Source: Lachnospiraceae bacterium (lineage in GTDB: Bacteria > Bacillota > Clostridia > Lachnospirales > Lachnospiraceae). Taken from it: 30,397 nucleotides of DNA. The notes beneath the pieces are model-generated. The model saw only the letters and a list, made by a program, of their open reading frames with translations. It made no database searches and had not been told where the DNA came from. Position 1 is the stretch's first letter; each line of letters opens with the position of its first letter. Position numbers and translations under genes: made by a program. Location of the stretch: the NCBI GenBank assembly GCA_014804225.1, contig JAAVAF010000100.1, forward strand, positions 1-30,397. The letters run 5' to 3'. Positions 22,498 through 30,297 of the stretch are shown one piece after another.

Positions 22498-22722
22498 TTA
22501 TGCAATCTGCAAACTGTCTGCCAGTTTTTTTACAATTTCGATCGGAAGCGCTAAATACTTTGCTATCTTATCTTCAGATAATTCTCCATCATCTAACATG
22601 CGCTTTGCTGCTTCGATTTTTTCTTCATTTATGATTTCTTCCATGATTTTACTCATAATTTTTTGTCCCTCTTTATCTTTTTTAAAATATCTTGCTCGAT
22701 CTACCAACTCTTTGTAATTCAT
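22498..22722 (-). pseudogene. C-terminal fragment of an Rpn/YhgA-like transposase-nuclease
   Basis: 74 codons reading YKELVDRARYFKKDKEGQ, then KIMEEIINEEKIEAAKRMLD, then AKYLALPIEIVKKLAD. This is the usual C-terminal tail of Rpn-family (PD-(D/E)XK, recombination-promoting nuclease) proteins in gut clostridia, from memory. The nuclease domain, normally about 200 residues, is missing, and the ATG has no clear ribosome site. It lies 19 bases after the VapC-like gene. It could still be expressed as a small helical protein by read-through. Confidence 0.65.
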
Positions 22723-22741
22723 ATCGTCCCATTAATATCTA

Positions 22742-23146
22742 TTAAACAGAAATAATAAATGATTCGTCATAATATGGAATCAAGGCATCATGTGTTAAAA
22801 ACATTAATCCTTCCACTTTTGCCTGTGCTACCATAATTCTATCAAACGGATCATTATGTTTAGGTGCATTCTTAGAACGCTTTAATGTTTCCAATGCTGA
22901 TACATGTTTATTCAAAATAGGCAGTACAACATACCCATTACTTTCACAACCTTTTTCCAAAAGACTGCCATTAATCCGAATTTTATCCGGGTGTAGCATA
23001 TGCTTTATTGTAATCTCCCAAACAGAAGCCGTACTGTAAAATATTTCATTTGTTTCATCAAGAATAATATCTTTCGCCTTATTTGGCAATTTCGGGTCAT
23101 TTAAGACTGCCCAAATAGCGATATGTGTGTCTATTAATATTTTCAT
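22742..23146 (-). CDS. vapC: VapC-like PIN-domain toxin
   Basis: 134 residues, full PIN-domain length. The acidic residues of the ribonuclease site are all present: Asp6 in ILIDTH, Glu44 in SVWEI, Asp99/Asp102 in NDPFDR, and Asp120 in THDA. The SVWEI.IK and H-x-DPFDR motifs place it in the Sll0205-like PIN subgroup. It would cleave RNA unless bound by the antitoxin. Its ATG overlaps the antitoxin stop by four bases (ATGA), showing translational coupling. Confidence 0.92.
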   Translation of the reverse strand: MKILIDTHIAIWAVLNDPKLPNKAKDIILDETNEIFYSTASVWEITIKHMLHPDKIRINGSLLEKGCESNGYVVLPILNKHVSALETLKRSKNAPKHNDPFDRIMVAQAKVEGLMFLTHDALIPYYDESFIISV

Positions 23147-23379
23147 CTGTCCTGTACCCCAAACATTTCTGCTATTTCATCATTGCATTCATCTATGTCA
23201 TAATCCGGATCAATAAGATCCTGACCTTCTAAGCTGCCAATTTTGCGAATAGCACTTCCGGTTATCTTCGGTTCATTCGCGGGCTTCATAAAACGCTGTA
23301 TCATATCAAGTAAAAACTGCAGATTATCTTCAGACAAACCATCAAGGGATTGAATTACCCTGCTCTGTAATACTGACAT
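23143..23379 (-). CDS. Antitoxin partner of the PIN-domain toxin
   Basis: 78 residues from ATG 23377-23379, with TAAGGAAC upstream; the frame to 23391 adds four residues. The N-terminal half is helical (LQSRVIQSLDGLSEDNLQFL). The C-terminal half is acidic (LIDPDYDIDECNDEIAEMF), as expected for a segment that wraps the toxin. No specific DNA-binding fold was recognised. The identity rests mainly on position, size and the 4-base overlap with the toxin gene. Confidence 0.8.
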   Translation of the reverse strand: MSVLQSRVIQSLDGLSEDNLQFLLDMIQRFMKPANEPKITGSAIRKIGSLEGQDLIDPDYDIDECNDEIAEMFGVQDR

Positions 23380-23420
23380 GTTCCTTACCACCTTTCGTAT
23401 TAATCGCTGTCTTTTCTATA

Positions 23421-23449
23421 AGTATATCCCAAAAAACAACTTTCCTCAA
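23421..23449 (-). promoter_or_regulatory. Promoter of the toxin-antitoxin operon
   Basis: TTGAGG (23444-23449, minus strand), 17 bases, TATACT (23421-23426), about 42 bases before the antitoxin ATG. An open frame at 23342-23545 that covers this region is rejected as a gene. Confidence 0.65.
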
Positions 23450-23551
23450 TACTCTTTCAAGATGTTGATATCCCATTTCGTTACAAAAATATGATATCTC
23501 ACATTTTTCTATTCTGCATTGGACACTTAATCCAAAATACAACAAAACACT

Positions 23552-24199
23552 TCACACGCTATGCTTTTTTTCACCCATCACCTTACAATATACCACCGCC
23601 ACCACGGTACTGAAAAACGTCGCCACAATCGCAGGCGCAATGACTGCCGCCGGATTAATACTCCCATACTGGCTGCGGTACGCGATAATGTTTACAGGTA
23701 TGAGCTGTAACGATGAAATATTCATCACAAGAAACGTACACATCTCATTACTTGCAGTCCTTGCCTCTGTCGCATGGCTTTGTATCCTGTCCACTGCTGT
23801 CTCTGTATCCAAATACTCTTTATTCCCACGCTCCCGCTCCAGCTGCTCCAAATCGCTCATCGCCCGCAGTCCCGCCGGCGTTGCCGCCCAGCCAAGACCT
23901 AAAATATTTGCCACAAAGTTTGCCGAAAGCGAATCAAACGCTCTATGCCCTTTCGGGATTTTCGGAAAAAGGAAACGCATAAAAGGCGCAATCGCTCTTG
24001 TCAATCCGCTTATTACACCCGCCTCCCCTGCGACCTCCATCAGTCCCGTCCAAAAAGCAACGATACCGAGCATGGAAATGCCAAGCGTCACAGCCTCTTT
24101 TGCCGATTCCAACACAGCGTCCGTAATCCCTTGCGTATTTCCTGTAAGAACTCCATAAATAATTCCAATGATCAGCATTCCGCCCCATAAATAATTCAT
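23552..24199 (-). CDS. spmA: Spore maturation protein A
   Basis: 215 residues. A nucleoside-recognition/Gate-type membrane protein with several hydrophobic helices. The SpmA-like motifs are GLMEVAGEAGVISGLTRAI, then FVANILGLGWAATPAGL and TASNEMCTFLVMNISSLQLI. With SpmB it acts in the forespore or mother-cell membrane for spore core dehydration. The start is ATG, with a modest AGAAGG 13 bases upstream. It follows the acpP terminator, so it has its own promoter (sporulation-type expected, not confidently seen). Its usual next gene, spmB, is missing here and is found at 1753-2274. Confidence 0.93.
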   Translation of the reverse strand: MNYLWGGMLIIGIIYGVLTGNTQGITDAVLESAKEAVTLGISMLGIVAFWTGLMEVAGEAGVISGLTRAIAPFMRFLFPKIPKGHRAFDSLSANFVANILGLGWAATPAGLRAMSDLEQLERERGNKEYLDTETAVDRIQSHATEARTASNEMCTFLVMNISSLQLIPVNIIAYRSQYGSINPAAVIAPAIVATFFSTVVAVVYCKVMGEKKHSV

Positions 24200-24258
24200 T
24201 TTATCGCACGCCTTCTATTTCATCTATCATTAAACTTTATGCCAAAAACAATAAAAAA

Positions 24259-24284
24259 TGCGGATATTCTTTTAGATATCCGCA
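24259..24284 (-). terminator. Strong terminator at the end of acpP
   Basis: Perfect 9-base arms TGCGGATAT (24259-24267) and ATATCCGCA (24276-24284), followed on the minus strand by TTTTTTATTGTTTTT. The stem overlaps the last codons of acpP. Confidence 0.9.
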
Positions 24285-24505
24285 CCCTGCTCACTCAGAT
24301 ATTCAACGATATCACCAATCGTCTTTACTCGTTTCTCCAATTCTTCATACTGTACCTCAATGCCGTACTCGTCCTCGAATGCCATAATAAGCTCCACCAA
24401 ATCAATGGAATCCACACCCAAATCATCTTTGATGGATAAATTTTCATTCAGCTCAATCCCGGATAAGTTTAACTGCTCTTCGATAATTTCAAACACTCGC
24501 TCCAT
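24272..24505 (-). CDS. acpP: Acyl carrier protein
   Basis: 77 residues, strongly acidic. The phosphopantetheine attachment serine is in GVDSIDLVELIM (about residue 32-43), followed by the typical EDEYGIEV. It carries acyl chains in fatty acid synthesis. It starts 6 bases after the rsmI stop, with GGGG about 14 bases upstream, so it is probably translated from the rsmI operon. No other fatty-acid gene is adjacent, so a specialised ACP is possible. Confidence 0.92.
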   Translation of the reverse strand: MERVFEIIEEQLNLSGIELNENLSIKDDLGVDSIDLVELIMAFEDEYGIEVQYEELEKRVKTIGDIVEYLSEQGADI

Positions 24506-24511
24506 ATGTCA

Positions 24512-25363
24512 TCACTTGACCCCTTTCTCAATCATATACTGATAAACTTCCCTTTTTGAAATGCCTCTGTCCTTTGCAACTTTTTTCATACTTTCCTTAT
24601 TGTCAAAGCCTTGTTCTTCATAATGCTTCATATGTTCTTCAATCGAAATACTCTGCCACTCCAAAACCTTCTCATGTTTTAATTCGCTTAAACTTCTGCC
24701 CTCGATGACAAGCACATACTCGCCTCTTGGTTCCTTGTTTTCAAAAATGACACGCGCGTCATAAATTGTCGTCGGTATCACTTCCTCAAATTTCTTGGTA
24801 AGCTCCCTGCAAATCGTCATTCTCCGATCGCCCAGCGCTTCATAGAGTTCATCCAGTGTTCTTGTCAAATGATGCGGTGCTTCGTATAAGACAATCGTGC
24901 GCGACTCGTTTTTCAGATTTTCGAGAATGTCCTTTTTCTCTTTCTTGTCCGCGGGAAGAAACCCTTCAAAGCAAAAACGCCTCGTAGAAAGTCCCGAAAG
25001 CGTCAGTGCCGTAATACACGCTGCTGCGCCCGGAAGAGAGGTTACCGTAATCCCCGCCTCCTGACACATCTGCACCAAAACCTCGCCCGGATCGGAAATT
25101 GCGGGTGTTCCGGCATCTGTAATCAGCGCTACATCTTTTCCCGCCTGCAGTTGTTCAATCAAATATTTTGCTTTCTCTACTTTATTATATTCATGATAAC
25201 TCGTCATAGACGTATGTATTTCAAAATGATTCAAAAGCTTGATGCTGTTTCGCGTGTCCTCCGCTGCAATTAAATCAACCGCCTGTAACGTTTCCACCAC
25301 GCGAGGCGTCATGTCACCCAGATTGCCGATGGGCGTTGCACACAAAAACAAGGTACCCGACAT
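24512..25363 (-). CDS. rsmI: 16S rRNA 2'-O-ribose C1402 methyltransferase
   Basis: 283 residues; ATG with GGGAGG 6 bases upstream. Family motifs are complete: LFLCATPIGNLGDMTPR, AAEDTRNSIKLLNHF, TDAGTPAISDPGE and LSGLSTRRFCFEGFLP. It methylates the ribose of C1402 in the 30S decoding centre using SAM. The C-terminal tail includes a small HTH-like region (VAKDRGISKREVYQYMIEKG). The order trmN6-rsmI is conserved in Firmicutes. Hairpins lie in the 184-base gap to trmN6. Confidence 0.95.
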   Translation of the reverse strand: MSGTLFLCATPIGNLGDMTPRVVETLQAVDLIAAEDTRNSIKLLNHFEIHTSMTSYHEYNKVEKAKYLIEQLQAGKDVALITDAGTPAISDPGEVLVQMCQEAGITVTSLPGAAACITALTLSGLSTRRFCFEGFLPADKKEKKDILENLKNESRTIVLYEAPHHLTRTLDELYEALGDRRMTICRELTKKFEEVIPTTIYDARVIFENKEPRGEYVLVIEGRSLSELKHEKVLEWQSISIEEHMKHYEEQGFDNKESMKKVAKDRGISKREVYQYMIEKGVK

Positions 25364-25425
25364 ATCCGACCTCCCTCTTTAAACTGCATTTTTCTATTTA
25401 ATACCCATACAAATCACAAATATCG

Positions 25426-25545
25426 TTGTAACGATTCAGTACCTTCATCGTTACAATCATCAAGCCATGCAAAACCACTTCGTGGTGGCTTGATGCCTAA
25501 CATAATTTATGTGTTCTCACGGTCTGCACAGCAAATGTGCAGACC
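25426..25545. repeat. Cluster of three hairpins between trmN6 and rsmI
   Basis: Arms: TTGTAACGAT (25426-25435) with ATCGTTACAA (25447-25456); CATCAAGCCA (25458-25467) with TGGCTTGATG (25486-25495), containing an inner CCAC-TTC-GTGG; GGTCTGCAC (25521-25529) with GTGCAGACC (25537-25545). The last begins two bases after the trmN6 stop. None has a T run. It resembles a repetitive extragenic palindrome cluster or an mRNA processing region within the operon. Confidence 0.75.
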
Positions 25546-25547
25546 TG

Positions 25548-26276
25548 TCAAAAACAATACATCTCATCTGTGTACACATTCGGTGCCTTAAAAACAATCA
25601 AAGGCTTCTCCACTGTCATGCGCGGTTTCCCGCCGCGGCACCCCTCAATCAGTACCATGTTCGGTTCTTTATCAACATAGGGATAAACAAGCTGCATACG
25701 CTTCGGTTCTAACTTATACGTTGTCATAACCGTGATAATTTCCGCCAAACGAAACGGACGGTGCACCATAAAAAAGCTCCCGCCCGGTTTCAAAAGCCTT
25801 GCCGCATTTCGCACCACATCCTCAAGCGTACACAAAATCTCATGCCTTGCAATCGCTTTTGGTGCATCAGGATTTGTCAGACCATGCGCGCCGATCATAT
25901 AAGGAGGATTGCAAGTAATTGCATCGAAGCTTGCCGCCGCAAACAGCTTGTCTGCCTCCTTAATATCACCTGTCACAATGTCAATCTTATCCTCAAGTCC
26001 GTTGAGCTGCACGCTGCGCCTTGCCATATCCGCGCTCTCTTCCTGTATCTCGAGTGCCGTTAAATGCTTTGCGCCTGTTTTTGCCTCAAGTAAAATCGGA
26101 ATAATTCCTGTGCCCGTGCCCAAATCAAGCACCTGTGCACCCTCCTTAATCCTTACAAATCCGCTCAGCAGTACCGCATCCATTCCAAAACAAAACTTTT
26201 GCGGATTTTGGATAATCTTATATCCGTTGCGCTGCAAATCGTCAATTCGCTCGTTTTCTTTTAACTCAATAACCAT
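25548..26276 (-). CDS. trmN6: tRNA1(Val) A37 N6-methyltransferase-like protein
   Basis: 242 residues. A SAM-binding Rossmann fold with VLDLGTGTGIIPILL (motif I) and the amino-methyltransferase motif ITCNPPYM at about 133-140. The N-terminal LQRNGYKIIQNPQKFCFGMD is typical of the TrmN6/YabB/YfiC family. It methylates adenine N6, probably position 37 of a tRNA. It starts 18 bases after ricT, with a weak ribosome site (GAAAAGAG). Synteny with ricT and rsmI supports the assignment. Confidence 0.9.
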   Translation of the reverse strand: MVIELKENERIDDLQRNGYKIIQNPQKFCFGMDAVLLSGFVRIKEGAQVLDLGTGTGIIPILLEAKTGAKHLTALEIQEESADMARRSVQLNGLEDKIDIVTGDIKEADKLFAAASFDAITCNPPYMIGAHGLTNPDAPKAIARHEILCTLEDVVRNAARLLKPGGSFFMVHRPFRLAEIITVMTTYKLEPKRMQLVYPYVDKEPNMVLIEGCRGGKPRMTVEKPLIVFKAPNVYTDEMYCF

Positions 26277-26294
26277 ACTCTTTTCACACTGCCA

Positions 26295-27224
26295 TTAATT
26301 ATCGTCCAGCTTCGACTTTCCCTCCTGTTTTTCCTGTTTTTCAAGCTTTTCCAATTCTTTCAGCTCCTTCAGCTCATCATCACTCATACCGTCATTCTTG
26401 TCTTTTCTGTGACGTCTTTTAAACCGAAGCTGTTCTACTTTATATTCACGGATTTCCTTCTCATCGTCCGCCTCAATCACCACTTTCACAAGCTGACGCA
26501 GAACATTGACACTGTGAACCTCCCCCTTAAAACCATCTTCCGTCGTCACATGGTCGCCTACATTTGGCAGCTTTTTGTTCAGATACTCATACGTATCCTC
26601 CTCATGCTTTAAGCAGCACATCAGTCTGCCGCATACACCGGAAATTTTTGTCGGATTAAGCGATAAATTCTGCTCCTTTGCCATTTTAATCGACACCGGA
26701 ATAAACTCTGACAAATGCGTGTGACAACAAAGCGGTCTGCCGCAAATGCCAATGCCTCCAAGGATCTTTGTTTCATCACGGACACCAATCTGGCGAAGCT
26801 CAATTCTCGTCTTAAACACTGCCGCTAAATCCTTCACAAGCTCTCGAAAGTCAATTCTGCCGTCTGCCGTAAAGTAAAATAATACTTTATTGTTATCGAA
26901 CGTATATTCTGCATCAATCAGCTTCATCTCAAGATTATGTTTTTTTATCTTCTCAAGGCAAATCTGAAAGGCTTCTTTCTCCTTCTGCTTATTTGCTGCC
27001 TCCTGCTCCATATCGCGCTTATTTGCCACGCGCAATACCGGCTTTAAGGGTTGTACTACCTGATCATCGGCAACCTCCCTCGGTTCTCCGACTACCGTAC
27101 CATACTCTATTCCCCTCGCCGTTTCCACAATCACGTGGTCGTCGCGCTTTACGTCAAACTCCAACGGATCAAAAAAATAAATTTTGCCCGCTGTACGAAA
27201 TCTCACACCAATTACTTTTACCAT
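26295..27224 (-). CDS. ricT: PSP1-domain protein RicT (YaaT)
   Basis: 309 residues; ATG with GAGG 8 bases upstream. The PSP1 core has FFDPLEFDVKRDDHVIVET and ARGIEYGTVV, then the cysteine clusters GGIGICGRPLCC and SGVCGRLMCCLKHE, which bind iron-sulfur clusters in the RicAFT complex. In Bacillus this complex promotes RNase Y processing of mRNAs and affects sporulation and competence. The C-terminal 45 residues are highly charged (ELKELKELEKLEKQEKQEG) and may form a coiled tail. It lies between the LspA-like gene and trmN6. Confidence 0.95.
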   Translation of the reverse strand: MVKVIGVRFRTAGKIYFFDPLEFDVKRDDHVIVETARGIEYGTVVGEPREVADDQVVQPLKPVLRVANKRDMEQEAANKQKEKEAFQICLEKIKKHNLEMKLIDAEYTFDNNKVLFYFTADGRIDFRELVKDLAAVFKTRIELRQIGVRDETKILGGIGICGRPLCCHTHLSEFIPVSIKMAKEQNLSLNPTKISGVCGRLMCCLKHEEDTYEYLNKKLPNVGDHVTTEDGFKGEVHSVNVLRQLVKVVIEADDEKEIREYKVEQLRFKRRHRKDKNDGMSDDELKELKELEKLEKQEKQEGKSKLDDN

Positions 27225-27242
27225 ATCTATAACCTCACTTTT

Positions 27243-27869
27243 TTAATCAATATCTTTCCACCACGTTTTGATCGGGCAAAAAGATGTTTTTAACAATTGG
27301 AAACTAAGCTTCATTTCCCACAAAAATTTCTGCACAAAATTCATGCCCACTGTATGCAGCTTTTTGTATTTATGATACTTTCCATAAAACGGTATGATCC
27401 AAATCAACACGCCCGCAACACAGATGCCGATACAAAAATCAAAAAAATCGTATGTACCATGACCAGCCCTAATATACAAATAATCAAGCGTATAGTTTCC
27501 CAGCAGACGCTCCGAAAGCCGCGCAAGTGCAGACGCCATACTAAAATCCACAAAATAGCTCCAAATTCTTTTGATTTCAAAAAATATACAGTAATATTCC
27601 ATCAATCGATACAACATCAAAACCGCAAACAAAGATATAACGGCTTCCAAAATCAAAAGCCCTCGCTGATAACCGATGCCCAACTTTGCATGAAACGTAC
27701 TTCCAGCTTCATTATATACCGGTGCAAATGCAAACGCTGCATCTCCTGTATGGGGCTGACCAATTTTTTCGGGACATACGATCTGGATATATGCAATAAT
27801 CCCATATCCAATCACGAAGAGGCAGATCACAAAAATCAGATGACGTTTCACATATTGTTTCAAATTCAT
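27243..27869 (-). CDS. Membrane protein, possibly signal-peptidase-II-like
   Basis: 208 residues; ATG with GGAG 6 bases upstream. About four transmembrane segments, starting with LIFVICLFVIGYGIIAYI. The region LGNYTLDYLYI, then GTYDFFDFCIGI carries two aspartates set as in signal peptidase II (LspA), where they form the aspartyl-protease site. The rest diverges: a long extracytoplasmic loop follows helix 1, and a basic C-terminal tail follows the last helix. LspA-like identity is tentative. It is inserted between holB and ricT, which are usually adjacent or nearly so. Confidence 0.55.
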   Translation of the reverse strand: MNLKQYVKRHLIFVICLFVIGYGIIAYIQIVCPEKIGQPHTGDAAFAFAPVYNEAGSTFHAKLGIGYQRGLLILEAVISLFAVLMLYRLMEYYCIFFEIKRIWSYFVDFSMASALARLSERLLGNYTLDYLYIRAGHGTYDFFDFCIGICVAGVLIWIIPFYGKYHKYKKLHTVGMNFVQKFLWEMKLSFQLLKTSFCPIKTWWKDID

Positions 27870-27882
27870 TCGTATCTCCTAT

Positions 27883-28890
27883 TTATCCTGCTTTCATATC
27901 CAACAGCATCAACTCCATCGTAAGGTCAAAATTAACATTTGCTTTGAGTCTGCTCCTTGCCCTGTCTATGGAATGTATGATTCGCTCAATTCCGTCATAA
28001 CTGTATCGCTTTGCCGCATCGGCAATATCCATCATATCTTCTTTAAAAATAATGTGGTTTTTATCGCCTTGCACTCCGCACGCTTTATATAATAACACAT
28101 CTCGGTACCAAATGAAACACAAATCAAGATAATCGTCCACGTCAAATTTTTCCTCTGTAATTTTTTTGATTTCTGCAGCCATTTGATGAACCTGCATTTC
28201 CGATATCTTTTTCATCGCACCAATTACAGACGCTTTCATATTATCAAACGCTTCATTTGAAGCAAGTTCCACCGCACGTCCCACATTGCCGCGTGCAAAA
28301 GATGCACAAATTGCAGCTCGATAATCCGGAACCTTTGCTTTTTCCATCAAAAAATTTTTGATTAACTCCTCGTGCACGGGTCTTGTGTTTAACGTAACAC
28401 ATCTGCTTAAAATGGTCTGAAGCATCGCCTCCGCCCGCGTTGTCAAAAGCAAAATAACTGCATACTCCGGTGGTTCCTCGAGTGTTTTTAAAAGCGCATT
28501 CTGTGCTTGGGGATTCATTTTTTGCGCCTCGTCTACAATATAAATCTTGCGCTCGCCGCTGTAAGGCTTAATCGCAATATCTCCATTAATCTGCTGTCTA
28601 ATATTGTCCACCGAAATGACATTTGGTTTTTCATGCTCCACGTAAATAATATCCGGATGATTTCGATTGAGTGCCTGTTTACAGGAACGACACTGGTTAC
28701 AGGGTTTTTCCCCTTCCTTTGCCTCGCATTGCAGTGCGCGCGCAAAAATGTCCGCAATCATTTTCTTTCCGGACAGCTTCTCACCCTCTATCAAATACGC
28801 GTGGGATATTTTATTATGTTTTAAAGCACCACGCAGATTGTCAACTAACTGCTTCTGCCCCACAACATCCGTCCAATTTGTTTCCGACAT
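27883..28890 (-). CDS. holB: DNA polymerase III delta' subunit
   Basis: 335 residues; ATG with GGAGG 7 bases upstream. The AAA+ clamp-loader fold is visible: VVGQKQLVDNLRGAL, HAYLIEGEKLSGKKM where the P-loop is degenerate, the zinc-binding cysteines in CNQCRSCKQAL, the Walker B-like IYIVDEAQKM, and LLKTLEEPPEYAVIL with LSRC. It is part of the clamp loader that places the sliding clamp on DNA. The degenerate P-loop is normal for delta'. It sits in the conserved yaaR-holB-ricT order. Confidence 0.93.
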   Translation of the reverse strand: MSETNWTDVVGQKQLVDNLRGALKHNKISHAYLIEGEKLSGKKMIADIFARALQCEAKEGEKPCNQCRSCKQALNRNHPDIIYVEHEKPNVISVDNIRQQINGDIAIKPYSGERKIYIVDEAQKMNPQAQNALLKTLEEPPEYAVILLLTTRAEAMLQTILSRCVTLNTRPVHEELIKNFLMEKAKVPDYRAAICASFARGNVGRAVELASNEAFDNMKASVIGAMKKISEMQVHQMAAEIKKITEEKFDVDDYLDLCFIWYRDVLLYKACGVQGDKNHIIFKEDMMDIADAAKRYSYDGIERIIHSIDRARSRLKANVNFDLTMELMLLDMKAG

Positions 28891-28906
28891 TTATCAACCT
28901 CCAGCT

Positions 28907-29347
28907 TTATGCCAAAATATCCAGCAGAAGTCCTCGTATCTCATCAACCTTCGCCAAGATCGCAAGCTTATCCCGCTCCTCCTTAACAAGCTCTTGTGCA
29001 AGCTCATCAAGCTTCTCGTCAACAAGCCTTATAATGCCATAAACTCTGTGGCGACCGCGTCTATCCAAAAAATTTTCGCGCGAAAATTTATGCGAACGAT
29101 TGACAATCTCGTTCATAAATTCCTTAATCATCGAGCGATACTTGCGCATATCTACCACGTCCATGCGCTTTACAATCTTATCGCCCTGCATCGTAATTTC
29201 CTGCATCATCAGATTGAGGCGTTCCACAAGTCCCGCATCTTCGATACTACTTTCCAACATAAACCGAAACGTATCGTCTGTCGGCTGCACTTGCTGTGTT
29301 TGCTGCACTTGCTGTGTTTGCTGCACTTCGTTTACTTTAATATCCAT
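28907..29347 (-). CDS. yaaR: YaaR family (DUF327) protein
   Basis: 146 residues from ATG 29345-29347, with GGGGG 6 bases upstream; the frame to 29398 overlaps the methyltransferase gene. The N-terminus has a Gln/Val tandem repeat (QQTQQVQQTQQVQ). The conserved body has FNE-like RSMIKEFMNEIV, then SRENFLDRRGRHRVYGII and DEKLDELAQELV, typical of YaaR. Function unknown; always near holB in Firmicutes. Confidence 0.88.
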   Translation of the reverse strand: MDIKVNEVQQTQQVQQTQQVQPTDDTFRFMLESSIEDAGLVERLNLMMQEITMQGDKIVKRMDVVDMRKYRSMIKEFMNEIVNRSHKFSRENFLDRRGRHRVYGIIRLVDEKLDELAQELVKEERDKLAILAKVDEIRGLLLDILA

Positions 29348-29376
29348 TATGTACCCCCTAAAATCGCTATGCCCTG

Positions 29377-30147
29377 CTAACGGGATTTCATATACCAACT
29401 ATATCCCTTAAAAATCACCTTTTTCTTTTCCTGATTAAAAACAGCTTTCAAGGACTGTTCAAACCACTTTCGAATTTCCTTTGCGCTTCTTCCTTCCCCT
29501 TCAATCTTTACATTCACATTTGACTGAATCATCATGAAATTGATAAAAGAATCACAATCAAATTCATATTCCATGTTATACTGCACCTGATCTATCATCG
29601 AAAACCCATATAGTGCTACCTCTTGTGCCGTCCAAATATGCTCCCTTCGAAACGATTTCGGAAATGCCTTCAAATAGGCATCATGCCACCATATGGAATA
29701 AGCTTCACTGCCCTTCATTTGATCGGAAACCCAAAAATCATAGATTAAAACATACGTCTGTTTCTGTACAAGTCGGTTTAAATTTTCTAAAAATTTTTCC
29801 TGTTCCACCCACGGAATCACTCCGGCAGCCGTGACAATATCATACTTTTCTTTTCTGGCAGGAATTTCCTCCGCTCTGCTCACAATAAAATCATACCCTT
29901 GCAGGCCGTGACATACCTCCTTCGCCACAGATATCATCTCTGACGAAAGATCTGCTCCCGTTACATACGCACAAATTTGCTTTAACGCTTTTGAGGACAA
30001 ACCGGCGCCGCATCCAATATCCAGTCCGTTTGAAAAAAATTGCTACGTAATATCCCTTTGAAACCGCTCTATCACCTGTTTGTGTAAAAAGGGACGGTCC
30101 TTATATCCCTGTGCAATTCTTTGAAAATCAAAATCGTTATCATTCAT
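29377..30147 (-). pseudogene. SAM-dependent methyltransferase interrupted by an in-frame TAG
   Basis: Read from ATG 30145-30147 the gene is a 257-codon class I methyltransferase. It starts MNDNDFDFQRIAQGYKDRPF. After 34 residues TAG (30043-30045) interrupts it. The same frame continues QFFSNGLDIGCGAGLSSKAL, which holds SAM motif I, then TGADLSSEM and YDIVTAAGVIPWV. The rest ends in a BioC-like tail. No frameshift is needed; one base change (CAG or TGG to TAG) would explain it. The downstream part has no proper start, since motif I would be lost from the TTG at 30000. The substrate is unknown; the fold resembles BioC/UbiE-type malonyl or small-molecule methyltransferases. Confidence 0.82.
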
Positions 30148-30205
30148 TCCTGTCTGCCTTCTTTTGAAATACTGCTTCCACTTATTTTTGATTATGATAA
30201 AGTGA

Positions 30206-30246
30206 CACGCCCTTTTGCTCTTCCACATATAGGGCGTGCCTTTTTT
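30206..30246. terminator. Hairpin between pyruvate kinase and the methyltransferase
   Basis: CACGCCC (30206-30212) pairs with GGGCGTG (30232-30238). Six Ts follow on the plus strand; on the minus strand the following bases are only weakly T-rich. It lies about 60 bases after the pyruvate kinase stop and may act in both directions. Confidence 0.5.
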
Positions 30247-30297
30247 GTCCAATAAGACGATGCACAAAGCGTATCAGCGTTTGGTCACTTTCCTAAG

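Noticed and set aside
23342..23545. Open frame overlapping the antitoxin start (minus)
   Set aside because: It covers the toxin-antitoxin promoter, has no ribosome site and overlaps the better-supported antitoxin.
2275..23551. Direct-repeat attachment sites bounding the whole spmA-spmB insert
   Set aside because: No matching direct repeats were found by eye at the two edges, and no tyrosine or large serine integrase is present, so a single integrative element is not supported.
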